From: Hymenopellis radicata
Lineage: Eukaryota; Basidiomycota; Agaricomycetes; Agaricales; Physalacriaceae
Reading direction: 5' to 3'
DNA length: 64,000 nucleotides
Assembly: GCA_015501595.1 (NCBI GenBank)
Contig: JADNRX010000005.1
Coordinates: forward strand, 310,001 to 374,000
Part shown: positions 1-12,396 of the stretch, one piece after another
Numbering within the stretch: position 1 is the first letter of the stretch
How the letters are laid out: each line of letters opens with the position of its first letter
Notes under the pieces: model-generated
Databases searched by the model: none
The model's input: the letters and a program-made list of their open reading frames with translations, nothing else
Told to the model about the DNA's origin: nothing
Program-made: the position numbers and the translations under genes

Positions 1-1296
1 AGCATTTGATAGCTCCCGCACACAATTCATGATTGAGACGCTGATGAACCTAAAGAACCACAAGGCCAAGAAAACGGCCACTCAGAATCAAAGTGGGGAA
101 GCTGTGGAGCGAATGAAGAAGTTCTTGGCTTCGTTGGGCAAGAAACGACATGGTCTGTCCTCTTTTGTACCCTTGAGTGTTACATTGACGTCTGATTTGG
201 TGTCTTTAGTTGCCGCAAACGAACCTCTGCGTATATCTCTGGACGATCTTCATTCAGCTGAGACGAAAGGTAAATGGTGGCTCGTTGGCGCCGCGTGGGG
301 AGGAGACCCACTTGTTGATCGGCAGAAGGACGCGCAGTCGTTCGCCTCGAAGAAAGAGGACGAGGTCTCAACTAGTAACACCTTGCTCAAGTTGGCCAAG
401 AAGCAGGGCATGAATACGGATATTCGACGGAGCATATTTGTTGTACTTATGAGCAGTGATGTAAGTGCTCGTTTCGCTTCCTGCGTCTCATTTATTGAGC
501 GCTGTTTAGGATTACGTCGACGCTTGTGACCGACTCTCGCAACTGAATCTGACCGAGGTCCAGCAACGGGAGATAATCCGCGTTTTGTTGCACTGCTGTG
601 GGAATGTAGGTCTCCTGACAGTTCCATTCTGCGTTTTTTGAGCGATATCCTGTAGGAAAAAACATACAATCCGTACTACACGCTAGTCTGCCAGCATCTG
701 TGTAAAACGTCGCATTCGTACAAGATCACACTGCAGTTCTGCCTATGGGACTTTCTACGTGACCTTGGAGAGACAGAAGTAGGCGGGGCGGAGGTGATCA
801 AGAGTATGAAAGAGAACGGAGGGGAGAGTTTTGATCTCAAATCGATTTCGTCGTCGCGGTTGAGGAATGTCGCTCGCGCGTATGCTTGGTGGCTTGCTAA
901 GGATTGTGTTGCACTCACCATTTTGAAGGTAACTTTCCACTTGGCATCGCATCGCAGTTGTATCTGATGTGACACTTTCAGCCAGTCGACTTCACCACGC
1001 TGCAGACGCAGACGAAGACCTTTCTTTCAGAAATGTTCACTCAGCTCTTCATTAGCAGCCAGGTGTCTACGCCTTTGCTTCGGACGACGGACGATAATGA
1101 TCTGATGATGAATAAAAACCGCAAGGCGGTCGAAGAGATCTTCATCAAAGCCACCCGAGTCCAAATCTTGGCGATGGGGCTCGTATACTTCATCTCTAGC
1201 TTGTTCACGACGGAGAATTCAAAGTTCACGAAGTGGGCTACAGAGGTTGCAAAGGATACTCTGCGGACAGGTGCCGACATTATTCCTGGGCTTTGA
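1..1296 (+). CDS. SGD1: Sgd1/NOM1 nucleolar MIF4G-MA3 protein, C-terminal part
   Basis: The gene is cut by the window edge; only its C-terminal part is present. Exons read as 1-460, 510-605, 656-928 and 982-1296, joined by GT-AG introns of about 50 nt. The first residues (FDSSRTQFMIETLMNLKN) are the end of a MIF4G domain. The MA3 domain begins near RRSIFVVLMSSDDY and runs through the second exon. Sgd1/NOM1 proteins are nucleolar, recruit the DEAD-box helicase eIF4A3/Fal1 and are needed for 18S rRNA maturation; that role is known for the family, not shown here. The frame stays open to the TGA at 1294-1296. Other MIF4G-MA3 proteins exist (CWC22, eIF4G), but the domain spacing and the motif around the MIF4G end fit Sgd1/NOM1 best. 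Confidence 0.85.
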
Positions 1297-1615
1297 TAAT
1301 GCTACATTGTCTGCGTCGTCATCGTGTATGGTCAGCGACAGAGCAATGGGTGAGCGGGCGCACCAGGATTCAGGAGGGTCATAGAACTCTTCAAGTCAGA
1401 TATTCGTTTGTGTATTTACAGAATAGCAGCACACTCTGAATTAGTAGAGAATTAGCAATGCACCCTTCCGCGCGTTTACGAAACTTCGATAGACAAAGGT
1501 TTCTCGGATAAACGCGAGTGCTATCGTGTGTCTCGTCGTCGTAAGAAAGGACGCTCGCTGACAACTTGAATGAAGTACTGAGATTGGTATTTTTTTTTGC
1601 AAAAAATCACTATGA
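1297..1615. other. Convergent intergenic region between SGD1 and BUD32
   Basis: This stretch of about 320 nt holds the 3' ends of two convergent genes. It has a T-run near 1590 and no conserved open frame. I see no RNA gene or repeat in it. Confidence 0.5.
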
Positions 1616-2353
1616 CTAGCCCACCATGCTGCGCTTCCTACCCCTTAGTCGGACATCGTCAAGTCTTCTCTTCACCGCCGGCCATTCCTTTCCCATTTTC
1701 TCCTCATATGCCTCGAGGACCGACGAAAACATGGGCTCCGATTCCGGATGCGTTGATGAGAATGCGCGCTCCAAAACATAGAGGTCTACAGCTTTATCTT
1801 CAACAAGACTGGAGACGTAAGAAAGCCCAAAATCAATGAGATAAAGCGATGATGGAAGACCTCTCCGGCCAGGACATCGAAGCATCATATTCGACGTTGT
1901 CAGATCGCCGTGGATTATGTCTGCAAGATGCATTTTGGCGATCTCTGTGCCGATGAGGGACATGAGGCCTTCAATGGAAGTGCCGTAGTCGTCCAATGAT
2001 TCGAAGATAGGCCTTTGCTCGTCGTCATCCTCAGGTTCAGCGCCCGGTAGCAACTTTCGGACGCTGCATCCGTCAATCCATTCCAAACCCAAGACGCCGT
2101 CTTTAACATCTGCCATCCGTACGCCGGGAACATTGACACCTGAGCGAAGACACTTGAGGAGCGCTCTCGCTTCCCCAGCTAAGCGGGCACGCGTCAATGA
2201 CACGTCCAGAGATGGGTGGCGATACTGTTTACTGAATCGGTATTTCAGCAAGATGGGCGTGGATCCAAGTGAGGTTTTGTAGACCTTGGCCTCAGCGCCC
2301 TGTGCGATGTTGTGTGAGACGGCTATGAGGCTCTGGGATGGCGAAAAGGCCAT
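1616..2353 (-). CDS. BUD32: Bud32/PRPK atypical kinase of the KEOPS complex
   Basis: An intronless 245-residue protein, the usual size for Bud32. Bud32 is the ATPase/kinase subunit of KEOPS, which makes the t6A modification on ANN-decoding tRNAs and affects telomeres. The glycine loop is seen as GAEAKVYKT, the catalytic loop as IHGDLTTSNMML, which is the Bud32 form HGDLTTSN, and the metal-binding loop as LIDFGLSY. The C-terminus ends RLRGRKRSMVG, the family's signature basic tail. The ATG at 2351-2353 gives a normal N-terminus. It is divergent to the omega-amidase gene, with start codons only 86 bp apart, so the two promoters must overlap. No frame problem is visible. Confidence 0.95.
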   Translation of the reverse strand: MAFSPSQSLIAVSHNIAQGAEAKVYKTSLGSTPILLKYRFSKQYRHPSLDVSLTRARLAGEARALLKCLRSGVNVPGVRMADVKDGVLGLEWIDGCSVRKLLPGAEPEDDDEQRPIFESLDDYGTSIEGLMSLIGTEIAKMHLADIIHGDLTTSNMMLRCPGRRGLPSSLYLIDFGLSYVSSLVEDKAVDLYVLERAFSSTHPESEPMFSSVLEAYEEKMGKEWPAVKRRLDDVRLRGRKRSMVG

Positions 2354-2439
2354 TGGACTAGTGGCGGCTCGGGTTTAAGGTGACCGAATGTGGATGATGA
2401 TCGGACGATCGAAGGGCTTCACCTTCACAAACGACTACC

Positions 2440-3845
2440 ATGTCCCTCCTTCGTCAAGCCCCGGTTTTCAAGCCTTTCAAGCTTGCCTTGATACAGCTAG
2501 GGAATATTGGCGCGAACAAGGCCGACAATCTCAAACATGCTCGCGAAAAAATTGTCGAGGCAGCTAAAGGGAAGCCGGACCTTATCGTGCTTCCGGTTCG
2601 AACATTGTCTTGCACGAGCTACATAGACTCATTGCGTGTTGTACAGGAATGCTTCAATTCTCCTTATGGACATGTTCACTTCCCTGTCTATGCTGAGCCT
2701 ATTGGATTTGTCCCTGGGAAGCCCTACGACACGTCTGCTACTAAAAGTGAATCGGTCAAGATGTTATCAGCTGTGGCCAAAGAAACTGGCACTTGGCTAA
2801 TTGGCGGTATGCCCTACGCTGGTACATCTGATGCGATCTGTGAATATTGTCTAGGTTCTATCCCGGAGCGCGAAGAGGCGACTGATAATGTGTACAACAC
2901 TTGCACAGTATACAACGCGGAAGGTGGGTTTGAACGATACTCTGGGAATGAAGTTGACCTGAAAGCAGGAGAACTTGTCGTAATTCATCGAAAGGTTCAC
3001 CTTTTTGACATCGACATTCCTGGCAAGATCAAATTCAAGGTGAAAACGCCCGTTAAAACATGGAGTCCAGGCTAACACATAGCAGGAAAGCGAAACTCTA
3101 ACTGGAGGCAAGACAACAACTTTCTTTGATACTCGTCAGTCTCCTTGGAAAATCCGTTTCCTAAAGCTACTGACAGTGATATAGCCTTTGCACGGATTGG
3201 CCTTGGGATCTGCTACGACATACGGTTCCCAGAGTTGGCCATGATAGCGGCACGATCTGGTCAGTTGTATCCTCGCTTGTTTGTATCTGTAACGAGACTG
3301 AGCGTATATGCGTTAGGCTGTCATATGCTGATATATCCAGGCGCGTTCAACATGACAACTGGACCACTCCATTGGGAGCTCTTGCAGCGCGGACGGTGAG
3401 TCATCTCATCGATCTCCGTTTAATACGATTGACGTCTCTCGAGCGCCAACGACAATCAGGTATTTGTTTCCATGTGCAGTCCTGCTCGGGACTTGACGGC
3501 TGGATACCATGCGGTACGTCTGTTCATGGCCTTAAGAAGTCGTGGCCTAAATCGGTAGCAGTGGGGACACTCCATGGTTGTTGATCCCATGTACGCGGCT
3601 CTCTATTCAGTCATTCATGATTAACCTCAATCTGATCTTCTTAGGGGAAAGATCCTCTGTGAAGCCAGTGAAGCTGAAGAGATACACTATGTGGATATCG
3701 GTATGCAATGACCGTCAAAAGTTGTTCGACGAATGCTGATTGTGTCACGGTGATTGCAGATCCGAAGGTCATGGAAGATGCACGGTCAGGTATACCTGTT
3801 ACGACGCAGCGCCGCTTCGATGTCTACCCGGATGTCGCAGCATAG
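2440..3845 (+). CDS. NIT3: Omega-amidase / nitrilase-superfamily hydrolase (Nit2/yeast Nit3 type)
   Basis: This is a carbon-nitrogen hydrolase of the Nit2 branch. In that family the enzyme hydrolyses alpha-ketoglutaramate and alpha-ketosuccinamate left by glutamine and asparagine transaminases. The catalytic triad is visible across exons: Glu at the junction giving [10 protein letters not shown], Lys in [15 protein letters not shown], and Cys in [12 protein letters not shown]. Later exons give [20 protein letters not shown] and GHSMVVDP, and the protein ends [11 protein letters not shown] at the TAG 3843-3845. There are about eight introns, all short. No frameshift is needed. Start [10 protein letters not shown] fits the family, which begins shortly before the first strand (FKLALIQL). 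Amidases of related branches are possible, but the motif set is that of Nit2. Confidence 0.92.
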
Positions 3846-4205
3846 CTATCTGGTTTCGAGGGAAGCGATGCTGGCCTCGGAGAACGGCTGTAATCAGTAT
3901 TGGAAGCAAGCAGGTTTGGATTGATTATAATCATCGTCCTGGCGGCCGGTGTGTAAAGGGAATGACGCCGAGTGAAACGAGCTAGCAATATAACTTTAAG
4001 AGTAAATTCAATGAAATTTAAGTGTGCTGTTGGCGCAGTCGTTCCAAAGCTGTGCGCTTACATAAGGAGGTATTTGTTCGACGTTGGTGATCCAAACACC
4101 AGGTCTCCATCCTTGGTTCCTGCACACCTCCATCTCAAAAGGTTTGTGCTCGTCGTCGTCCACGGCGTGCTAGCTCACTGTTCTCGCAGATCTCAACACT
4201 ACACA
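3846..4205 (+). promoter_or_regulatory. Actin promoter and 5' leader
   Basis: These 360 nt separate the amidase stop from the actin start. Pyrimidine-rich DNA lies at about 4095-4140. A possible 5'-leader intron runs from GGTTTGTGCTC near 4140 to the acceptor CTCGCAG at about 4184-4190, leaving a short leader rich in A and C before the ATG. This intron is an inference from splice-like sequence only. Confidence 0.4.
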
Positions 4206-5731
<1,526 letters not shown>

Positions 5732-5935
5732 GCGGTTGATAGTGCTATTTTGTGTCTGGTCGCTGTCATGAGGATTATGGAACATGGATTTCTTTTAGTC
5801 TAGATTTAATGCAATGAAAATGAAGTTTGACGTGTAAAAAAGTCATTACTGTGTGAACGATGGATCAAGAGGCTGACGCGATCTTGTCTTGCTACGTCCA
5901 TCATCTTGCTCATTTCTATCTACAGTCTACCTCAT

Positions 5936-6757
5936 ATGGAATCGTCCCGTGAAGACCTCAGCAGCCGCGTGTCTGTAGAGACGGTTGGTGACTTTGAACG
6001 CGTTAAAGCAGTTTATTCTCAATTGTACTTGACAAAACTGGAAGAAGAGATACGAGCACAACGACTGACCGCCAGTCGGGACGCGTTGGTGGCCCACGCG
6101 AAACATGTATGGACGATTGGAGCATTGATTTGCGCATATTAATTCTCCAGTAACAGAGAATCGAGACTACATTTGCGCTCCTTCAGCCCAATCTGCGAAT
6201 CAATGGGCAGCAATACGCGTCGGAGGAGTCTGATCAAGGGGTGAGTTTGGGTGTATGCACTGGGATTCGTTGCTCAGAGTTGAATGTAGACATGGAGCCG
6301 TTCGATGAGGCACTTGATAGACAGATCTGGTCGCTGGCTGATAGCCGATTGGGATGGCACAAGAGCCTGGCGGAGACGCGTCGTACGGTGCCGCGCGAAA
6401 TCGAGGCTGCACTCGAGTCTTTGCAAGCTCAGCAGAGCACGACATTCAGCGAGGACATGGATGTCGATGAGGCAGTTCCAGAGGCAGAACTGTCAGCAGG
6501 CGATGCGGGTCAGTCCATTTGTCGGAGCTCTATGAATGACTTGTTGACGAGCCCGTAGTTTTGGCCGAGCGATACGCGAAAATCGAGGATGGCCTGCTCA
6601 AGGCAAACGCTATGAGCAGTGAACTAGACCAGGTATAGTTTGGATACTTTGCATGTAAGAGGGATAGCTAATCCTTTTGCAGCTTATTCCCAGCCAGACG
6701 GAGCGCTCGCAGAGGTTCGAAAATGTGTCTGCCGAAGTCAAGGAATTCTCAACATAG
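5936..6757 (+). CDS. Probable Mis14/NSL1 kinetochore (MIS12 complex) subunit
   Basis: A protein of roughly 220 residues from about five exons, starting MESSREDLSSRVSVET and ending EVKEFST at the TAG 6755-6757. The middle reads LLQPNLRINGQQY, resembling the N-S-I-N-G-Q segment of NSL1. It then reads MEPFDEALDRQIWSLAD, close to the EPFD motif of Mis14 proteins. Long helical, charged stretches follow, as expected for a coiled-coil MIS12-complex subunit at the inner kinetochore. The second intron near 6241 can be spliced or read through in frame, so the exact exon edge is uncertain. The family call rests on short motifs and could be wrong. Confidence 0.55.
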
Positions 6758-6820
6758 AGTCAAGGTGAGTTTTACAGATAATATAACAGATGGATAGAAT
6801 TGAATGGTATGTACAGGGCT

Positions 6821-7662
6821 TCATGAGCCTCGGAAACCGCCTCTGCCGCCGCCGCCACGAGCACCCCAGCCGCCTCCACCACCACCACGTCCCCCACCGC
6901 CTCTCGATGAGAAGCCTCGTCCACCACCTCCTCGCGGTGCTCCACGTCCTCTTGATGAGAACCCACCGCCAAAGCCACCGCCAAAGCCTCGTCCGCCGCC
7001 TCTGGGCGCACCGCGTCCGCGACCGCCTGGAGCTCCACGTCCACCACGACCGCGTTCTGCAAAAGAGATACCCATCAATGTCAGAGCTACAAAAAGTGAT
7101 GATTTGCATACTTGTAACACCTTTGTCAAATAAAATCAGTTGTTTTGTTATCAATCTTCAGTGAGGCACGCACCGCCGGCAACTTTTGGTTTTGGTAAAA
7201 AGCGTTCTATGGGCAAGAGCTTGTCATCCCCAATGTAGACCTTGTCTCCCTTTTTGAAACTGCTCGCGACGATGCCGCCCTCCATTTTGACGGAAAAGTA
7301 GACTTCGTTTATCGGTCCAAGGATTTCGTCGACTTTTCCGATGACGGATTTGTTTTGGAGGTAGATGGGGGCGTTGAAGTACGGTACTTTGTCCGGAGAC
7401 GTTGACGAGCACACCATTTCGTCTTCGCAGGCGTGTACAAATGTTCCCATTTCTGTATATCGTGAGCAGCCTTGCGGGAGGAGATGCGGTAGTGCAAACG
7501 CACCCAGCACCGTGTCTGGAGGACCAGCATTTGAGTATCCTCCCCGTCCGCCGCCTCGTCCACCACCACCACGTCCTTTGAAAAACGTTAAACAGAGCAG
7601 ACCGAGATGGCGCAAAGCAGACCTCCACCGCGAAAGCCGCCTCTGGATCCACCGCGATTCAT
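6821..7662 (-). CDS. GAR1: H/ACA snoRNP protein Gar1
   Basis: Gar1 is a core H/ACA ribonucleoprotein subunit for rRNA pseudouridylation, acting in the nucleolus. Exon 1 starts [13 protein letters not shown] at the ATG 7660-7662. It is spliced to a [16 protein letters not shown] block and, through a second intron, to [14 protein letters not shown], the start of the conserved core. The core continues [13 protein letters not shown] and [18 protein letters not shown], then a final intron leads to a long C-terminal RGG tail ending GGFRGS at TGA 6821-6823. RGG domains on both sides of the core are typical. The first two introns interrupt the glycine-rich leader and the VLEMG junction, so a naive single-frame reading mis-reads the N-terminus. 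The GC-rich repeats on the opposite strand create spurious proline-rich frames. Confidence 0.95.
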
Positions 7663-7773
7663 GGATGGCGTACTGCGTAAAGTTTTAATTACCAAATTGG
7701 GATAGCCCCTGCAGATTCAAGCCAAGAAACCAAGAAAGATCCAAATTCCAAGGTAAATAATTAGTGACCAGTC

Positions 7774-9850
7774 CTAAATAATAATGCATTCATCCTTTGC
7801 CTGCTGTCTGGTAGGACGAGCCATATTAAGTCGTTTATTACCCATCCTCTTCATCTCCGTCAATCGGTTCATCGCCCTCTTGTTTCCTTGCGCTAGAGGG
7901 ACGATAAGATAAACAAAACCAATCCACAGAAATCCATACCTGCTGCACGCATGTACCACCGTTTCGCAAACTCTATATCCTGCTTGATTCCAATGCCTAC
8001 TTCCGCATAGTAACCAACGGCGTATTCGGCATTGCTCAAGCCCTTGTTGGCTGCTCGACGCGCCCATAGATACGCCTCCGAATCACTCTGCTTCAACACA
8101 CCTTCACTACCCGTCAAGTACCAACCACTGAGCGCAAGTTCCGCTTCTGAATCACCCTTCTCCGCCGCCTTTGTATACCACGCTATTGACCGCCGCGGGT
8201 CCACAGGACACGTCAAAGAACCGTACTCGTAGCACTGTCCCAGCTTGTACTGTGATGGGGTATAACCAAGATGGGCAGACTGCGTAAGTAGTTGCTTCGC
8301 AAGTGGTGGATCGTGCGGTACGAGTTGCCCCTGCTCGTGTAAAACGGCAAGTTCGTGAAGCGCGTGAGGATTTTCTTCGTCCGCCTGCTCTGCCGCTCTT
8401 CTAAGCCATCCAACTGCCTCCCTGGGGTTCTTCTGCTCCCCTAGTGCACCCTGTAGTAATATCATCCCGAGCTTGTACATCGCAGCGGTGTCGCCCAGCG
8501 AAGCAGCTTTACGATAGAAATTGGCAGCTCGCGTCGGCTCCTTCCTTGTGCCAGCACCAATCTCGTTGCACACCGCAACACGGTAGCAGGCAGCGGCATG
8601 GTTCTGCTTCGCGGCCTGCAAGTAAAGATGATATGCACGCTCGTGATCGACTTGAAGACCGAGCGATCCAGTGCCATAACAATTAGCCAGGTAAAACTGC
8701 GCCTCATCATAAGCGTCGCCCTGTGTCGCTAATCTCCTGACAACCTTCAACGACTCTCCGATAAGCACCTCGGTGTACTTTTTGGCCGAGCGTTGGTCCT
8801 TGTTCGTGGAACGTATTTTGCGCGCGGCGTCAATCAGGTATTTCGCGTAAAGGAAGTGGGCCTCAGGATCGGGATCGGCCTTGATGCGCTGACGATATTG
8901 ATCAATGTACTCTTTGGTGTACGGAGGGGCACTAAGATCGATGGCTTTAGTCTTACGCGAATTGACGGAGACCGAGTCCTGGTGAGGTAAGGTTGGACGC
9001 GGTTCTATTTCGGAGCCGTCGTCCACGGGAGGAAACGATGAGGGCCGCTGGTTGTAGTTGTTTACGTGGGGAGCTGAATGACTAGGAGCGATGGAAGATT
9101 CGCTACTGCGGTACGACGTATAACTGGCACCGCCAGGATGGCCCATAGGTGGTCCTGGCAGAGCACCGGGAGGCGGACCCATGCCAAGGACATTAGATGC
9201 TGCGGCATACAGAGGGTTACTGAAACCACCACCGGATTGGGATGCTGTGGTGGGTACCGTTGTTGACCGGGATACAAGTGGGGAGAAGGACCGTAGCCCA
9301 TGCCCTGGTCGTCGTACGAGTATACGCTAGCGTTATCTGCGACAGGACTATCGGACGTGTACATGGACGAACCGTCAGATGGCGGATAGGGTTGTCGGGC
9401 GGAAGAGTGTGATTGGGTGCTGGTGGAAGGGTATTTGCGTGTCTCTGGGACGGATACGAGCGCATCGAGGCGCCCGCTGACTGGTACGTGCGCATGGACA
9501 TGGACGAGGCCGAGCGTGCGATTGGGTCGTGAGCACCCATGTTGTTCATCGACGAAGGTGGACCGCCTATGTGGAGAGCAGAAAAACTGTCCAAAGCCAC
9601 ACTGGGATCAAATGCAGGCACTGGAGGCGCATTCTCATACGCAGGCGGGCCCTCGTAGGGCATAGAGGGCACGGAGCGGTTGCTGTGGTACATCAAGCCG
9701 GCTGGAGACGTGATTAGACGGTGTCTAGCAATTAAATGGCGTCTTACGTCGCGCACCGTCTGCGCCGTCCTCAGCAATGGGCGTCATGCTGCGACCGTCA
9801 GGATGGCTGATAGAGTTGGGTCTCGACGACGACGGCGATGAGGACGACAT
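7774..9850 (-). CDS. SKT5: Chitin synthase regulator Skt5/Chs4 (Sel1 repeats), with two apparent frameshifts
   Basis: Skt5/Chs4 activates and localises chitin synthase III. The N-terminal third is low-complexity and Ser/Pro/Tyr-rich, starting MSSSSPSSSRPNSISH. The core from YIDQYRQRIKADPDPEAHF on carries about seven Sel1-type repeats such as AQFYLANCYGTGSLGL and AAMYKLGMILLQGALG. The last intron (about 7891-7936) joins WYMRAA to AQGNKRAMNRL. The protein ends KDECIII at TAG 7774-7776, a CaaX-type tail (C-I-I-I) as in yeast Chs4, suggesting prenylation and membrane attachment. In the disordered N-terminus the frame changes twice, within about 9365-9470 and 9217-9290. In both cases one missing base would explain it. 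The core is intact. Confidence 0.9.
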
Positions 9851-9977
9851 GGTGGTCAAGCTTCAAATGACTGTCTCTTCCCACGCTCCTCCTAATCACT
9901 ATCACTCAAATTCATACCCTATATCCTACACAACGGAGATAGTGTGTAGCGTACTAAAACTCGAGCACAAATCGCGG

Positions 9978-12223
9978 TCAAGAAAATCTCCACTCCTCTA
10001 GCACTCTCTCAATATGCTCCCGCTCTACACCCTCGGGCGTCCGTCGCACCTTGGTCATGGTATGTCGGGTCGTAACAACGGAACCCGTGTCATCTCCTTC
10101 TACCTCCGTCCATGCGCTCATCTCCACATCATTCGAGGGTCGCTGGCATTTAACCTCACGACTCTCGGCTGGAATAGTCTTCTGTTCGATGTTGTCCCAT
10201 CTACGTGGTTTGAAGTTCTTGAACCTTACTGGTCCATATTCTTCAGCAGTACTAGTCTCCTCTGAGGTCTGTCGTTTTCGTTTGTTGCTCTTGTTGCGAC
10301 CATTGGTAGGAGCCTTTCCGCCATCTTCGTCGTCACTCGCGACACCGTTCGCCAACCTTAGCCTCCATCGGAATTCTCGCGCCACGGCGGCTGCATCCTT
10401 CACCCTGTCATTGGAATCTGTTCCTTGACTGTTTTCTTGGTTGCGTCATCTCCCCATTCTAGTTTGCGCACTTCCGAGACCAAAAAGTCTGCCAGCTTCA
10501 CCAGTGATGCAGCGACACGAGGGGGGAATATTGTTCCAGAAGAGGCCTTGAGATCGCGTAGATACTTGTCTGCGACATACCAACACAACCTAATGAGCCA
10601 GTCAATATAGCACATCCTATCAAAATTTGACACTTACTTTGTGAAGAGAGGAAAGCGGAATTTGCGAGGCACTGAGGTGGCGATTTCGATGTCCTCACTT
10701 TCAGTTCTGTAAAGAATATTGGCGTGGAATAACGCGTGTAAATGTTGTGCTTACGGGTAGCGATATTATAGGAATGTAGAAAGTTCCCTCCGAAAACCAA
10801 GGTATCCTCAGGCGTGTGCTTTGAGAACGGTAAGACTCGCGTCGTCCAGCACCGATCGATGCTTACTACTGCATGTATCCAACCAGTCGGGATGATCATC
10901 GTGTTTCCTTCCGTCAAAGTCACCTTGATAACCTCATCTACCATGTCTCCGAGCCAGACTTGACCTTGTATTTCACTGCCGGACCAACGTTCATAAGCCG
11001 TGAGATTTGCGGGAGTTGGTCGAATGAAGTAAAACACCTAAACTGCGCGTGAACGTTCAGGTGAAAACAACCTTTGAACTACAGCACACCTTTTTACCGG
11101 ACACGATATGATAGTATACAGATGAGCCTGCGAAATCAATGTGCCAATCCTACATTCTCCAAGTCAACGAAAGGATTAGAGCATGAGTCGCTTCAACCTA
11201 CGGTCCATGCAGAGGCGACACCCATCAAGCAGTAAAGCTGCACCTTGGGATATGGGTGCCCCTTGCCTTTACGCGTGCTCGGCCAAAAGTTCTCCACCCA
11301 GTCAATCTCACGAACCAATCTTGGAGGCAATATCCGGTCGGCCAGAGGGGTACCCGACACTTCCAAAGATATAACGTTCCGTACTTTGTCTCGAGCAGAA
11401 GGTTCAAGGGCCCAATAGTCTGCCCACTTGCCCAAGTTCCATCCAGGACACGGAGATTGTGTTCCAACATCTTGTTGAAACTGTTAGCAGAAGACGCAGA
11501 TGAGAACAGTGTGGTATTTACCAATGACTGTACATGTATTATCAGCAACGCACGCGTCGAAAGGATAGAGAACCAACCATCTACCGGGATAGCATCTCCA
11601 ACATCCTCAACGACGTCCTCGACTGTGAAATCGCTGCCGGGCATCTTCATCCCAAAGCCGTCAGGAGTCTCGACTACTATAGGTTCCGTCATGGCAGTCT
11701 CGTCCTCGTTTAGCCATTCAATGGAGACGTCGGCGCCATTCATTCGCTTGAACTTGTCGGCTTTTATCGGCTTGCCTTCCATCATGCGAATAAAGCGTTC
11801 GGGGTCTGTCTCTACCCCGCTCGAATTGAGTCCAGCATAATCCCGTTGCGGGCGCTTTCGATCCGACTTGCGTGCGGGTCCCTTCAATGTTATGGCGCGC
11901 TTTGGGTCGGCCTTGAGACACTCTAAGCAGAACCTACGTGGTGTTGAGTTCGCGTTGCAGGTCTAACCAAAGGACACGCACCATTTGTCTATCGTGGATG
12001 AATCCTCTCTGCTGCCGGCACAGGCCCAATGGTACCATACTTTGCATGCATCGCATCGTATCCAGTTATCGCGGTCAATTTCTGTATCTCCAGGCTCTTT
12101 CGGGCAAGCCGGACAAGTTGACGACTCGTTGGTCTGGGACTTTTCTTCTTTTGTCTCTTCCGCTCCAGGAGAAGAAGTGCCTTCAGCTTTCTTGTTGCGA
12201 GTTGAGCGGCGACTCGCTACCAT
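9978..12223 (-). CDS. JHD1: JHD1/KDM2-type histone demethylase (PHD finger + JmjC), with two apparent frameshifts
   Basis: Fe(II)/2-oxoglutarate-dependent demethylases of this family act on H3K36me. The N-terminus starts [15 protein letters not shown] and carries a PHD finger ([22 protein letters not shown]). The JmjC core has [29 protein letters not shown] and the iron ligands His and Asp in [14 protein letters not shown]. The third ligand lies in [11 protein letters not shown], followed by [15 protein letters not shown]. The C-terminal part ([18 protein letters not shown], then [14 protein letters not shown]) is the fungal JHD1 helical region. A 6-nt micro-exon at 11522-11527 supplies V-I-D. 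Near 10692 and 10412 one base seems lost; with one base added the reading runs [13 protein letters not shown] and [13 protein letters not shown]. The gene ends at TGA 9978-9980. Confidence 0.92.
11522..11527 (-). other. JHD1: Six-nucleotide micro-exon in JHD1
   Basis: On the minus strand TCATTG lies between an acceptor TGTACAG and a donor GTAAAT. Joined as GAT G + TC ATT G + AT GTT it gives D-V-I-D-V, the motif expected just before the JmjC strand. It has the same length, phase and TC....G form as the actin micro-exon. Skipping it keeps frame but removes V-I. Confidence 0.7.
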
Positions 12224-12396
12224 GCTGGTAGAATTTATTGCGAGCTCTCAAGTGGTGGATCGAAAGGAATATGTCAAGATGCCACGTGAGGGCTTTACAT
12301 GGTAAGTCCATTCAAAACACGGTACAACAGTGAGTTCTATCTATTAAATTTGAGAGATAATGTACATTGCGTTACTTCTTTGCCGGTTACCGATTT

